A stretch of DNA of 64,000 bases from Flavobacteriales bacterium UBA2619 (GTDB lineage: Bacteria; Bacteroidota; Bacteroidia; Flavobacteriales_D; Sanyastnellaceae): NCBI GenBank assembly GCA_002339135.1, contig DDJR01000048.1, positions 29,787 through 93,786 on the forward strand. The letters are read 5' to 3'. The notes beneath the pieces were generated by a model. The model saw nothing but the letters and a program-made list of their open reading frames with translations, had not been told where the DNA came from and ran no database searches. Below are positions 26,775-35,309 of this stretch, in pieces (within the stretch, counting starts at the first letter, position 1; the number at the start of each line of letters is the position of its first letter). Position numbers and translations under genes: made by a program.

Positions 26775-28064
26775 TTAACTGTTCATGCCCTCTTCGATTG
26801 CTTCGGCCATAAGTGGAATGTGAGCCATCAAATCAACGAACCCGTCATCTGTGATTACAAGGTCATTCTCCAAGCGTATTCCTAGGCCTTCTGAAGGAAT
26901 ATAAATTCCTGGCTCGCAAGTGAAAACATTTCCCGATTGTATCGGGTTTTGCCAATGTCCTACATCGTGAACGTCTAAGCCGATAAAGTGAGAAGTTCCA
27001 TGCATGAAATATTTTTTATAGGCGGGTGAGGCTGCCGATTGCTTCGAAACGTCATGCTTGTCAATCAAATTCAAATCAAGCAATTGCTTCGTCATAAGCT
27101 CCCCAACCTGTTTGTGATATTCGTGTAAACTCACACCGGGTCTCAGCAGCTTCATGGCATCTTGCATCACAGAGTAAACAGAGTTGTATACCGCGCGTTG
27201 CCTGTCTGTAAACTTTCCGCTCACAGGAATACATCTCGTCATATCAGCGGCATAGTTTCCATATTCGGCTCCGACATCCATCAACACCACATCGCCAGCT
27301 TGACATTCCTTATCGTTCTCTACATAATGAAGGACACATGCGTTTGCACCACTTCCCACAATAGGCGTGTAAGCAAATCTTCTCGAACCTCTTCTGATAA
27401 ATTCATGAAGAAATTCTGCTTCAATTTCATACTCCATAACACCAGGCTTGACAAATTGAAGCACTCTTTCAAGTCCTGCTTTTGTGATGTCACATGCGCG
27501 TTGCATTTGCAGAATTTCTGCCTTTTGTTTTACCGCCCTGAGGTCATAAAGAAGAGGTGCTGTTCTTGCTGTTCGGTGATTTGGATATTTTTCTCGGATT
27601 CTCTTGTTTTCTCTCATCTCTCGTGTTTCCACAGATGTGCTAGCGCGAGTATGTGGGTTGTCGTTGAGGTAAAGCAAGTCTGACTCAGCCATAAGACGGT
27701 GAAGCGTAGTTTCAAAAGCAGATAACCACTGAACGTTGCGAATTCCTGTAGACTCAACAGCCTCTTTTTTTGTGAGTTTTGCTCCATGCCAAACAGCGAG
27801 CTCGTCACTTGTCTCTATCACAAATAAAATTTCTTTATCTGCTTCCGAATGTGCCTCTGGGAAAAGCAGCAAAATTGTTTCCTCCTGATCCACTCCACTC
27901 AAATAGAAAATATCTGTACCCTGAACAAATGGCATCGTTCCATCGGCACTGGTAGGATAAATATCACTAGAAAAGACGAGGGCTAAGCCCTTCGATTCTA
28001 ACCTGTCAGCCAATGACTGTCTATTGCGTGTGTATAACGCAGAGGGTAATTTTTCGTAACGCAT
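26775..28064 (-). CDS. Xaa-Pro aminopeptidase (M24B)
   Basis: 429 residues. An aminopeptidase P N-terminal domain (about 5-135, SADGTMPFVQGTDIFYLSGV) precedes a pita-bread M24 domain with all five metal ligands: Asp in VVLMDVGAEYG, Asp in YAADMTRCIPV, His in HGTSHFIGLDVHDVGH, Glu in FTCEPGIYIP and Glu in GIRLENDLVIT. It removes N-terminal residues that precede proline, in the cytoplasm, using two Mn2+. The start lies only 25 bases from the divergent RidA-type gene, so the two promoters must overlap. Confidence 0.95.
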   Translation of the reverse strand: MRYEKLPSALYTRNRQSLADRLESKGLALVFSSDIYPTSADGTMPFVQGTDIFYLSGVDQEETILLLFPEAHSEADKEILFVIETSDELAVWHGAKLTKKEAVESTGIRNVQWLSAFETTLHRLMAESDLLYLNDNPHTRASTSVETREMRENKRIREKYPNHRTARTAPLLYDLRAVKQKAEILQMQRACDITKAGLERVLQFVKPGVMEYEIEAEFLHEFIRRGSRRFAYTPIVGSGANACVLHYVENDKECQAGDVVLMDVGAEYGNYAADMTRCIPVSGKFTDRQRAVYNSVYSVMQDAMKLLRPGVSLHEYHKQVGELMTKQLLDLNLIDKHDVSKQSAASPAYKKYFMHGTSHFIGLDVHDVGHWQNPIQSGNVFTCEPGIYIPSEGLGIRLENDLVITDDGFVDLMAHIPLMAEAIEEGMNS

Positions 28065-28077
28065 AGCCGCAAGTTAC

Positions 28078-28085
28078 TACCTTCG
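28078..28085 (+). promoter_or_regulatory. -7-like element in the 25-base divergent gap
   Basis: TACCTTCG ends four bases before the ATG at 28090. The gap between the Xaa-Pro aminopeptidase and RidA-type starts is only 25 bases, so both start sites share this short stretch. On the other strand TAACTTGC lies close to the aminopeptidase ATG. Confidence 0.4.
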
Positions 28086-28089
28086 GGGC

Positions 28090-28530
28090 ATGAGCAACAG
28101 TATTTCTACAAATAATGCACCCAAGCCTGTGGGATCTTATCCGCACGCAAGAAGAGTCGGGGAACTTTTATTCTTAAGCGGAGTAGGGCCGCGTATAGCT
28201 GGATCTGGTGTCGGTGACAGCAAAGTGCCTGGCCTAGAACTTTCTGCAGATGGAGAAGTGATTAAATATGACATTTCAGCACAGGTTCACGCTGTCTTTG
28301 GGAATGTAAAGGCCATTTTAGAAGCAAGTGGGAGTTCGTGGGAGGAGCTTGTCGATGTCACCGTGTTTTTAACGGACATGTCACGTGATTTTTCTGAGTT
28401 TAATCGTATTTATGCAGAGTATTTTTCAGACCTTGGAGACAAGAGGCCTTGCAGAACTACTGTAGAAATAAACTGTTTGCCAACTCCTATTGCAATTGAA
28501 TTAAAATGTGTTGCTACAATAAAATCATAA
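28090..28530 (+). CDS. RidA-family deaminase, 2-aminomuconate deaminase type
   Basis: 146 residues. The YjgF/RidA fold is clear, and the sequence resembles 2-aminomuconate deaminases more than general RidA: GSYPHARRVGELLFLSGVGP, IKYDISAQVHAVFGNVKAIL, WEELVDVTVFLTDMSRDF and LPTPIAIELKCVATI with the usual substrate Arg in RPCRTTVE. In the kynurenine route of tryptophan breakdown this enzyme releases ammonia from 2-aminomuconate. Tryptophan 2,3-dioxygenase follows three bases later, which supports the pathway role. The intervening pathway genes are not in the window. Confidence 0.85.
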   Translation: MSNSISTNNAPKPVGSYPHARRVGELLFLSGVGPRIAGSGVGDSKVPGLELSADGEVIKYDISAQVHAVFGNVKAILEASGSSWEELVDVTVFLTDMSRDFSEFNRIYAEYFSDLGDKRPCRTTVEINCLPTPIAIELKCVATIKS

Positions 28531-28533
28531 ATA

Positions 28534-29529
28534 ATGCCTAATAAGAACGATTTTAAGCCTGAAATACTAGATAAATTAGACCTTTTGCAGAAGAAGTACT
28601 CTGACATGGGACAAGATTTGTCTTCGTATTTAGATGGGCTGCTGTATGCTGACTTCCTCACTTATTGGGATTATATCAACCTAGATACACTGCTAAGTCT
28701 TCAGCAACCGATTACACCATATCCGGATGAGAAAGTATTTATTATCTACCATCAAATTACAGAATTGTACTTCAAACTTGCCATCCACGAATTCGAACAA
28801 ATCGGTGAAGCGGTTAAAGAAGAAAGTCTGACGTCGAAGTTTTTATTAGAACGGGTAAAAAGAATCAATCGCTATTTCGAAGCGCTTACGAGCAGCTTCG
28901 ACATTATGGTGGACGGAATGGACCAAGGTGAATTCCTTAAATTCCGAATGTCTTTGCTCCCTGCGAGTGGATTCCAAAGTGCTCAATATAGAAAAATTGA
29001 AATTTACAGCACATCTTTAGACCGCATTGCTCACAAGAACCACCGAGAAAAATTCTCAGGATATGCATTAGAAGAAATTCCGCTAATTTTCGACCACCTC
29101 TACTGGAGAGAAGGGGCCTCTGAATTAAAGTCTGGTGCGAAAACCCTCACGTTGAAACAATTTGAGAAAAAATACGATGCAGAATTAAAGGCGTTGGCTG
29201 TGAAAACTTTCAAATCTAACGTACGGACTGCCTCAGGTTCCCTTGTTTTTTCAAAAGAAGAGGCTGCCATAAAAGAAGAGTTGCGCCAAGCGATGCGTTG
29301 GTTAGACACAAACGTAAACGTAAACTGGACGTTGGCACATTACAAATCTGCCGTTAGATACCTTCAACGTGATCCTGAAGATATTGCCGCTACAGGTGGA
29401 ACGAACTGGCAAAAATATCTCCCTCCTCGTTTCCAGAAGCGCATCTTCTTTCCAGAATTGTGGAGTGAACAAGAGATCGAAGATTGGGGTAAAGGTTGGG
29501 TTAGCCGTGAAGTTTTTGGGGCAAAGTAA
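28534..29529 (+). CDS. kynA: Tryptophan 2,3-dioxygenase
   Basis: 331 residues, haem enzyme that opens the indole ring of L-tryptophan to N-formylkynurenine, first step of the kynurenine pathway. Visible family motifs: the distal His73 in FIIYHQITELYFKL, FRMSLLPASGFQSAQYRKIE, the proximal haem ligand His269 in NWTLAHYKSAVRYLQ, and the substrate loop AATGGTNWQKYLPP. Length is slightly above the bacterial norm because of a Lys-rich insert near 195-230. Cytoplasmic tetramer in known members. It sits in an operon behind the deaminase gene, with an M23 lipoprotein 12 bases downstream. Confidence 0.96.
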   Translation: MPNKNDFKPEILDKLDLLQKKYSDMGQDLSSYLDGLLYADFLTYWDYINLDTLLSLQQPITPYPDEKVFIIYHQITELYFKLAIHEFEQIGEAVKEESLTSKFLLERVKRINRYFEALTSSFDIMVDGMDQGEFLKFRMSLLPASGFQSAQYRKIEIYSTSLDRIAHKNHREKFSGYALEEIPLIFDHLYWREGASELKSGAKTLTLKQFEKKYDAELKALAVKTFKSNVRTASGSLVFSKEEAAIKEELRQAMRWLDTNVNVNWTLAHYKSAVRYLQRDPEDIAATGGTNWQKYLPPRFQKRIFFPELWSEQEIEDWGKGWVSREVFGAK

Positions 29530-29541
29530 ATCCACCAGTAC

Positions 29542-30765
29542 ATGAGGTTATTTTTTGTTTTAGCGAGCGCACTAAGTGTGGTTTTTTCCTTTAGTTGTAA
29601 CTCTTCTGAGTCTACAGATCCTGACCGAGTGTCGGCGATTTCTGCTGTGTCTGTGACCAAACCTTTGGTGAGGTTCGATGTGTTGTGGGACAATCTTGAA
29701 GTAGATTCTGGAATGATTCGCAAAGACCAAACACTGTCTCATCTTCTTGATAATTTTGGAATCGGAGCAGGGAAAGTTGCTACTCTTGCCGCAAACAGCA
29801 GGGAAGTATATGATGTTCGGAAAATGAGGGGTGGTAAACGATGGTGGCTTGCTTCGGAAAGAGACACAAGTGAGGTTCCTGTTTGGCTTATTTATGAAAG
29901 AAATGACCTTGATTACGTTGTTTTTTCCTTGAAAGACACCCTAGGAGCAAGACTCGGATCCTACGCTGTAGATACAACCTACCGAAGTGTTCAGGGGGAA
30001 ATAACGAACTCTTTGTATGTCGATTTTGACAGGCTGGGTGTGCCTACAAATCTTGCTGTTGCAATGGCTAAGGTATACGCATGGACCATTGATTTCACTC
30101 ATGTACAACCTGGTGACGAATTTGAAGCTTACTACTTTCGGAAAAGAGTAAACGGAAAAGAAGTTGGGATGCCTACCATACTTTTCTGCAACTTTAACCA
30201 CCACGGAATGGATCTGCCAGCGTACCGTTTTGATCAAGGTGATGGTCCCGATTATTTCGATCCACAAGGTGGGTCGCTGAGGAAGGCTTTTCTAAAATCC
30301 CCCGTGGAGTTTTCACGTATTTCTAGCAGCTTTAACAAGAAGCGTTTTCATCCTGTCTTGAAGAAAGTAAAAGCCCACTTGGGTACAGATTATGCCGCGA
30401 AAACTGGCACCCCCATTCTTTCCGTTGGTGATGGCGTAGTCACAAAGGCTAGTTACACAAATGGGAATGGGAAATATGTGAAGATTCGTCACAACAACAC
30501 CTACGAAACCCAATATTTACACATGAGCAAGCGTCTCGTGTCAGTAGGAGACAGAGTAAAACAAGGAGAAACAATTGGATTGGTGGGTTCGACAGGACTC
30601 GCTACTGGACCCCATGTTTGTTTTAGGTTTTGGAAAGATGGCAAGCAAGTGGATCATCGCAAAGAAAACTTCCCCCCTTCCACTCCTGTTCGAGATGACG
30701 AGATGGACAACTTTGCAAAACAGGTTGTAAAGTTGGAGTCCGACGCTAAAGACGCGTTCAATTAA
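29542..30765 (+). CDS. M23 (LytM) peptidase lipoprotein with Cys in the HxH position
   Basis: 407 residues. A lipobox ends at Cys19 (VVFSFSC). A middle region (50-250) resembles the OapA/LysM-like region of murein endopeptidases, and the LytM domain is at about 265-370. Zinc-site residues are His279 and Asp283 (AHLGTDYAAKTG), catalytic-type His327 (QYLHMS) and His358; the second His of the usual HxH is Cys360 (GPHVCFRFWKDG). Related Bacteroidota proteins may share this Cys. It likely cuts or binds peptidoglycan cross-links in the periplasm. It follows the tryptophan dioxygenase gene by 12 bases, with no obvious functional link. Confidence 0.87.
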   Translation: MRLFFVLASALSVVFSFSCNSSESTDPDRVSAISAVSVTKPLVRFDVLWDNLEVDSGMIRKDQTLSHLLDNFGIGAGKVATLAANSREVYDVRKMRGGKRWWLASERDTSEVPVWLIYERNDLDYVVFSLKDTLGARLGSYAVDTTYRSVQGEITNSLYVDFDRLGVPTNLAVAMAKVYAWTIDFTHVQPGDEFEAYYFRKRVNGKEVGMPTILFCNFNHHGMDLPAYRFDQGDGPDYFDPQGGSLRKAFLKSPVEFSRISSSFNKKRFHPVLKKVKAHLGTDYAAKTGTPILSVGDGVVTKASYTNGNGKYVKIRHNNTYETQYLHMSKRLVSVGDRVKQGETIGLVGSTGLATGPHVCFRFWKDGKQVDHRKENFPPSTPVRDDEMDNFAKQVVKLESDAKDAFN

Positions 30766-30787
30766 ACTTTGAACTGCAGTCTCTCGA

Positions 30788-31726
30788 CTATTTCCAGTGA
30801 CCTACTTCCAACTTTAGCTCACTCTCCAGCTTTGCGATTTCCTCCGCGTAAATTTCTGTAATGTATTCTCTTTCTTCAGAGGTCATTTTTGGAAGCGCAT
30901 CGGAATTGTAATACCAGGCAACAAGTTTCTTCTTCAGGCTTGATGGAATCAGATTCCCAAGTTTGTGTTTAAGTCCGTGCGAAGTAAGAAAGCGATTGAG
31001 CTTTTCGAAGCGGGCAAGGCCCCCCGTATTGGCGTCGTTTTTGTCGGGTTGGGTCGTTGCTTGAGGAAGATCTAGCCAATCGAGGAGCCTTTGCCATTTG
31101 TCAGGCGACCGAAGGTCTTCGGTGAGCATTATTAGAATCTGAGAGTCCGAAAAATGAGCCCGCCAACGAGAAATTTGTTGAGAATAAAGACCCAGCTGAA
31201 CGAAGAGTTCGCTTGCTCCCCAACCTGGTGAAGGGTGGGCGAGATCTTTCTCTACTGCCTCACGAAGTGGAAGAGAAGTAAAGCCATACTTTCTGGCCAT
31301 CATATAGTGGGAATACAAGCGGTCAATGGGGTTGCGAAGCATGATTAAGATGCGCGCATTGGGGTGTTCTTTCGCAAGCGCAGCAGGTGCTGATTGAGAA
31401 AACAAATACGAGGTGCTACATTCTCCCACAAGAAGTGCTTCGGGTGGAGCGGGTGCAAAAAGTGAGGCGTAACTGGAAGCATCGCGAATGAAACCGACTT
31501 GAAGCTGTGGTAGTGGAGTCTCAGAAAAGTAATCCGACAGATCTAGGCGAGTGTTCGCAAGAAATTCTGAAGAGAATTTTGAGGTGTCGATGTCCGTGGA
31601 GTAGTAATTGGGCTCCTTGAGAGGGCTGAGGTACACATCTGAACGAGAGTTGAGGCGTTCAAAAACAGTTGTCGTTCCAGCTTTAGCGGCGCCAATAACG
31701 AAAAAATTTAGAGAGTCTTTTTTCAC
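30788..31726 (-). CDS. PAPS-dependent sulfotransferase
   Basis: 312 residues from the GTG at 31726 (VKKDSLNFFVIGAAKAGTTT). The 5'-phosphosulfate loop is AAKAGTTTVFERL and the 3'-phosphate motif is LRNPIDRLYSHYMMARKYG. It moves sulfate from PAPS to a hydroxyl, commonly on a glycan or lipid. An in-frame ATG exists at 31804, but it would overlap the upstream flippase gene by 70 bases and adds an unrelated stretch, so the GTG nine bases after the flippase stop is preferred. Coupling to a flippase suggests sulfation of a surface polysaccharide. Confidence 0.85.
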   Translation of the reverse strand: MKKDSLNFFVIGAAKAGTTTVFERLNSRSDVYLSPLKEPNYYSTDIDTSKFSSEFLANTRLDLSDYFSETPLPQLQVGFIRDASSYASLFAPAPPEALLVGECSTSYLFSQSAPAALAKEHPNARILIMLRNPIDRLYSHYMMARKYGFTSLPLREAVEKDLAHPSPGWGASELFVQLGLYSQQISRWRAHFSDSQILIMLTEDLRSPDKWQRLLDWLDLPQATTQPDKNDANTGGLARFEKLNRFLTSHGLKHKLGNLIPSSLKKKLVAWYYNSDALPKMTSEEREYITEIYAEEIAKLESELKLEVGHWK

Positions 31727-31734
31727 GTATTTGC

Positions 31735-33057
31735 TTAAAAAGGATGCGGAATAGAAATGAAACCATACTCCTTCTTTATCTGAAAGACAGCCATGACATT
31801 CCAAACAACAGTGCTTACTCCAGTTGCAATGGCTGCTCCCATGAGACCGTAAATTGGAATCAAGTAAAGGTTAAGGCCTACATTGATTGCAGACGCCACA
31901 AGGATAATGTTTCGCGCTTTCTTTTCCTTTCCAGTCATGTTGAGCAGATACATCACTGGTCCACACAGGGCATTGATGAGTTGGGCGATAGCTAAAACAA
32001 TAAGTGGAGCTACGCCTGCTGTAAACTCTTCGCCAAACAGGTCCAAAACAAAGCTAGGAAAGAGGAGAATGGCAATGAAAACAGGTGTGCTAATGGCGAG
32101 GTTCATATACCCTATGTTGCGTGTCATTTTTTGGAGACCTGCCAGATCATTCTTGGCACTAAATGAGCTAAACATTGGGGCCGCAATGCTGTTGATTGCA
32201 AACTGTGCGAAAGTGATAAGCGTGGCAACTTTAAATGCCAAGCGATAGATTCCCACTTCTGACTCTTCTAAGTAATACCCAATCATCAGTGTATCAGACC
32301 AGTTCATAATCATAAACATCGATGCGCTGATAAGCATGGGGAAAGCCACTTTTAAAAGGGGTTTGACAGCAATCTTATCAGCTGTGGAGCTGGTTTTTAC
32401 TGTGACCAAAGTGGAAAGGTGTTTGGGCGTCGTAAACGCTGCAAAAACAGACAGAAAAACCACACCGGTTCCGAAAGAAAAAAGCGGAATCAAGTCGGAA
32501 TCATAGCCTTGATACTGAAGTGTTAAAAATGATGCTATCGCAATAAGAACAACAGTTCCTCGCTGAAGAATGCTATATCCTACCATCTTTTTCATCCCTC
32601 GATAAGCCTCCGCATTGATTTCATATGAAGTTAAAAAAGGGATGATGTGAGCTACAATTCGAAATGGGGTAACGAGGCTTTCATTGCCGAATAAACTAGC
32701 TAGCTCTTCTGCGAAAAAATAAACTAAAACCCCCAGGAAAATTGAGAGTGGAAGAGAGAGAACGACGGCCAATCTGTAGACTTTTCGAAGGTTCGTACGG
32801 GCACCCTTTTCCACAAATTCTGGAATAAATCGTACAAGAGCTCCTCCAAGACCCAGTCTCGACAACAAACTGGCAATGGTTAGGGCTGTGAGGCTAAGTT
32901 CGAAAATTCCGAAAGACTCCGCTCCATAGTTTGTTGTAATTAGGTAGGCAAAAACATACCCTGCTCCGGCTCCGGCCACCTTAAAGGCCATAACAAGTCC
33001 ACTTCCAGAAAGAAGTTTCTTAAAGTCGGGACTGATGTTATGAAGAAAAGGTCTCAT
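31735..33057 (-). CDS. Polysaccharide/lipid-linked oligosaccharide flippase (MVF/Wzx-like)
   Basis: 440 residues, almost entirely membrane, with about 12 segments. Features of the MOP superfamily include GSGLVMAFKVAGAGAGYVFA at the N terminus, TTNYGAESFGIFELSLTAL, and the second half starting near PMLISASMFMIMNWSDTLMI. It likely moves lipid-linked glycans across the inner membrane. It is 18 bases behind sufE and nine bases ahead of the sulfotransferase, so it may be read by transcripts from the suf promoter. Cargo unknown. Confidence 0.88.
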   Translation of the reverse strand: MRPFLHNISPDFKKLLSGSGLVMAFKVAGAGAGYVFAYLITTNYGAESFGIFELSLTALTIASLLSRLGLGGALVRFIPEFVEKGARTNLRKVYRLAVVLSLPLSIFLGVLVYFFAEELASLFGNESLVTPFRIVAHIIPFLTSYEINAEAYRGMKKMVGYSILQRGTVVLIAIASFLTLQYQGYDSDLIPLFSFGTGVVFLSVFAAFTTPKHLSTLVTVKTSSTADKIAVKPLLKVAFPMLISASMFMIMNWSDTLMIGYYLEESEVGIYRLAFKVATLITFAQFAINSIAAPMFSSFSAKNDLAGLQKMTRNIGYMNLAISTPVFIAILLFPSFVLDLFGEEFTAGVAPLIVLAIAQLINALCGPVMYLLNMTGKEKKARNIILVASAINVGLNLYLIPIYGLMGAAIATGVSTVVWNVMAVFQIKKEYGFISIPHPF

Positions 33058-33075
33058 TTCGCTAAGCTCGCATGG

Positions 33076-33510
33076 CTAAGAACGTGCAGAATACACAAGT
33101 CCATACATCTTCATTTGCTTAACCATCGAAGCGAGACCGTTTGAGCGGGTCGAGCTCAGGTGAGCGTGTAGACCTATCTGTTCGAGGAAGTAGAGATCCG
33201 CAGCTGCAATCTCTGAAGCTTGTGAGTTGCTCAACACCCTGACCATCAGTGCTACCAGACCTTTTGTAATAATCGCATCGCTGTCTGCTCCGAAAACAAC
33301 CTCTCCAGCAGTGTTTCGTTTTGCTGACAGCCAAACCCGGCTCTGGCATCCCTTAATCAAGTTGTCCTCAACCTTCTCATCTTCCAACATAGGTGAAAGC
33401 TCTTTCCCAATCTCGATGATGTGTTCGTATTTCTCCATCCAGTCCGAGAACATGTCGAACTCCTCGATGACTTGATCTTGCCTAGAGTTTACGGTGTTCA
33501 TTCTATTCAT
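33076..33510 (-). CDS. sufE: SufE, sulfur acceptor of the SUF system
   Basis: 144 residues from the ATG at 33510 (MNRMNTVNSRQD); the ATG at 33501 is equally possible. The family core is DMFSDWMEKYEHIIEIGKEL, followed by the persulfide Cys in IKGCQSRVWLSAK and SDAIITKGLVALMVRVLSN. It takes sulfur from SufS and hands it to SufB. The start overlaps the end of the upstream short rhodanese gene by 8 bases. A longer open frame upstream lies inside that rhodanese gene and is not part of SufE. Confidence 0.93.
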   Translation of the reverse strand: MNRMNTVNSRQDQVIEEFDMFSDWMEKYEHIIEIGKELSPMLEDEKVEDNLIKGCQSRVWLSAKRNTAGEVVFGADSDAIITKGLVALMVRVLSNSQASEIAAADLYFLEQIGLHAHLSSTRSNGLASMVKQMKMYGLVYSARS

Positions 33511-33775
33511 GCAGTAAAGATATAGTGGGTGACTCGACAACGGGAAGACCGACTGATTGCCAGCCGTTAGGATGACCTCGTTTAAGTAAAAATGTATAAC
33601 CTGATGCGCTTCTACTTCCAGGCTTACAGCAAACATAGACATCTTTGTCTTTGGAAATCGGAAAAGCGTTTTTTTCGAACGCATTCAGTGTTCTTATATC
33701 TACCAAAGCAGCTCTGATGAACATCAATTTTTCTGGATGTTTTCCTTGAAATAAATTGAGGATTTTATCCAACAT
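33503..33775 (-). CDS. Short rhodanese-like protein, internal segment missing
   Basis: 90 residues. It has the start and end of a rhodanese domain: AALVDIRTLNAFEKNAF near residue 22, then the sulfur loop CCKPGSRS (catalytic Cys50) and LLKRGHPNGWQSVGLP. Only about 22 residues separate DIR from the loop, against about 38 in the neighbouring rhodanese; the stretch usually holding GHxxGAxNIP is absent. The loop is intact, so it may still carry persulfide sulfur. It lies between the second rhodanese and sufE within the suf operon. Confidence 0.68.
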   Translation of the reverse strand: MLDKILNLFQGKHPEKLMFIRAALVDIRTLNAFEKNAFPISKDKDVYVCCKPGSRSASGYTFLLKRGHPNGWQSVGLPVVESPTISLLHE

Positions 33776-33779
33776 AACG

Positions 33780-34052
33780 TTAGACTCTTTGGGCGTCTAC
33801 GCTCTTCCATCCTCCTCCGTTAACAACCTCTAAACCTTGATCTGCCAAATAATCAGCCGCTTGTCCACTACGCCCTCCCGAGGCACAACAAAGAACCAAG
33901 GGTTGCATCGTCTTGAGCTCATCAATTCTGGACACGACTTCATTAAGCGGGATATTCACAGAACCCGTCACGTGACCGCCTGAAAATTCTCCTGGTGTAC
34001 GCACATCGACGATTGTTGTGTCTGCGTGGTTGATTTTTTCTTGAATACTCAT
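33780..34052 (-). CDS. Single-domain rhodanese (GlpE/PspE-like)
   Basis: 90 residues with a full rhodanese fold: TTIVDVRTPGEFSGGHVTGS, then VNIPLNEV, and the persulfide loop LCCASGGRSGQAADYL with catalytic Cys56, ending NGGGWKSVD. No signal peptide, so it is cytoplasmic. Rhodaneses carry sulfane sulfur; position between sufS and sufE suggests it feeds or relays sulfur in cluster assembly. It is four bases upstream of the shorter rhodanese. Confidence 0.9.
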   Translation of the reverse strand: MSIQEKINHADTTIVDVRTPGEFSGGHVTGSVNIPLNEVVSRIDELKTMQPLVLCCASGGRSGQAADYLADQGLEVVNGGGWKSVDAQRV

Positions 34053-34067
34053 GAAACGCTTTATAAA

Positions 34068-35309
34068 CTACCTTAACATTTTTACGGCCCTCTCAAGTCC
34101 GGCAACCAGGGCATCAATTTCTTCAAATGAGGTGTAAGCTGCAAAACTTGCTCTTACTGTGCCAGAAACACCCAACCACTTCATAAGTGGCTCGGTACAA
34201 TGAGATCCAGTTCTTACAGCTATTCCCAGTTGATCTAGCAAGGTTCCGAGATCTGCAGGATGTGTTCCATCGATCAGAAAACTAACAACTCCCGCCTTGT
34301 GATCTGCCGTACCATAAATTTTTAGACCTTCTATGGCAAGCAATTTCTTGTGAGCATACTCCGTGAGAGCTCGCTCATGGGCTGCGATTTTCTCAACTCC
34401 TACTGAGTTCATCCATGAAATAGCGTGTCCGAGACCAATCGCTCCTGAAATATTGGGGGTTCCTGCTTCGAATTTGTAAGGAGGAATGTTAAACGTTGTG
34501 GGATCCTCAAAACTGACTGAAGAAATCATCTCCCCACCACCACGCCATGGAGGCATGGATTCGAAGAGCTCTTGCTTTCCGTAAAGAATTCCTATCCCTG
34601 TTGGACCATACATTTTGTGACCAGAACAGGCATAGAAATCACAGTCCAAGTCTTGGAAATCTACCAAACAATGAGGTGCTGCCTGAGATCCATCAATTAA
34701 CACACAAGAGCCCACTTTGTGTGCAAGTTCGGTGTAATATTTGACGTCGTTGATTGTTCCAAGTGTGTTTGAAACGTGAGAAAAACAAACAAGTTTTGGT
34801 TTAAGTGCTAGTTTTTTCTCAAAATTTATCTGGTCTAAAGAGCCGTCAGGTAAAACATCAACAACTTCAATTTTGCAGCCGATTTCATTCGCTAAAATTT
34901 GCCAAGGCACGATGTTGCTGTGGTGCTCTAGACGTGTCAACAAGATGATAGAATCGCTTGTCAGATTCGATCTTCCCCAAGTTGAAGCAACAAGATTGAT
35001 GCTGTCGGTAGCTCCCGAAGTAAATACAATCTCTGAGGTTTTCGAAGCATTAAAATGATTTCGAACAGTTTCACGGGCACCTTCAAAAGCGTCTGTTGCT
35101 TGTGTTGCAAGGGCATGAGCTCCTCTGTGAATGTTGCTGTGAAAGTGTGAAAGATATTCACGTTGTGACTCAATGACCGCGCGTGGCTTTTGGGCAGAGG
35201 CTGCGCTGTCTAAATAAACCAGAGGGTGACCGTTTACTTGTCTCTCAAGAATGGGGAAATCTCGGCGTATCTCCTGAACATCGTATGTATTCTCATCCTT
35301 ACCAACCAT
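34068..35309 (-). CDS. sufS: SufS cysteine desulfurase
   Basis: 413 residues, group II PLP enzyme that takes sulfur from cysteine to form a persulfide and alanine. The N terminus has IRRDFPILERQVNGHPLVYL and DSAASAQKP; the PLP Lys is in YACSGHKMYGPTGIGILYG; the active-site Cys is in IAVRTGSHCTEPLMKWLG. Length is normal (about 405-415). Its start overlaps the sufD 3' end by 11 bases. Partners SufE and rhodaneses follow downstream. Confidence 0.97.
   Translation of the reverse strand: MVGKDENTYDVQEIRRDFPILERQVNGHPLVYLDSAASAQKPRAVIESQREYLSHFHSNIHRGAHALATQATDAFEGARETVRNHFNASKTSEIVFTSGATDSINLVASTWGRSNLTSDSIILLTRLEHHSNIVPWQILANEIGCKIEVVDVLPDGSLDQINFEKKLALKPKLVCFSHVSNTLGTINDVKYYTELAHKVGSCVLIDGSQAAPHCLVDFQDLDCDFYACSGHKMYGPTGIGILYGKQELFESMPPWRGGGEMISSVSFEDPTTFNIPPYKFEAGTPNISGAIGLGHAISWMNSVGVEKIAAHERALTEYAHKKLLAIEGLKIYGTADHKAGVVSFLIDGTHPADLGTLLDQLGIAVRTGSHCTEPLMKWLGVSGTVRASFAAYTSFEEIDALVAGLERAVKMLR

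Noticed and set aside
27162..27683. 173-codon open frame on the plus strand
   Set aside because: It is antisense to the Xaa-Pro aminopeptidase, has no family features and many Cys/His/Ser runs typical of reversed coding sequence.
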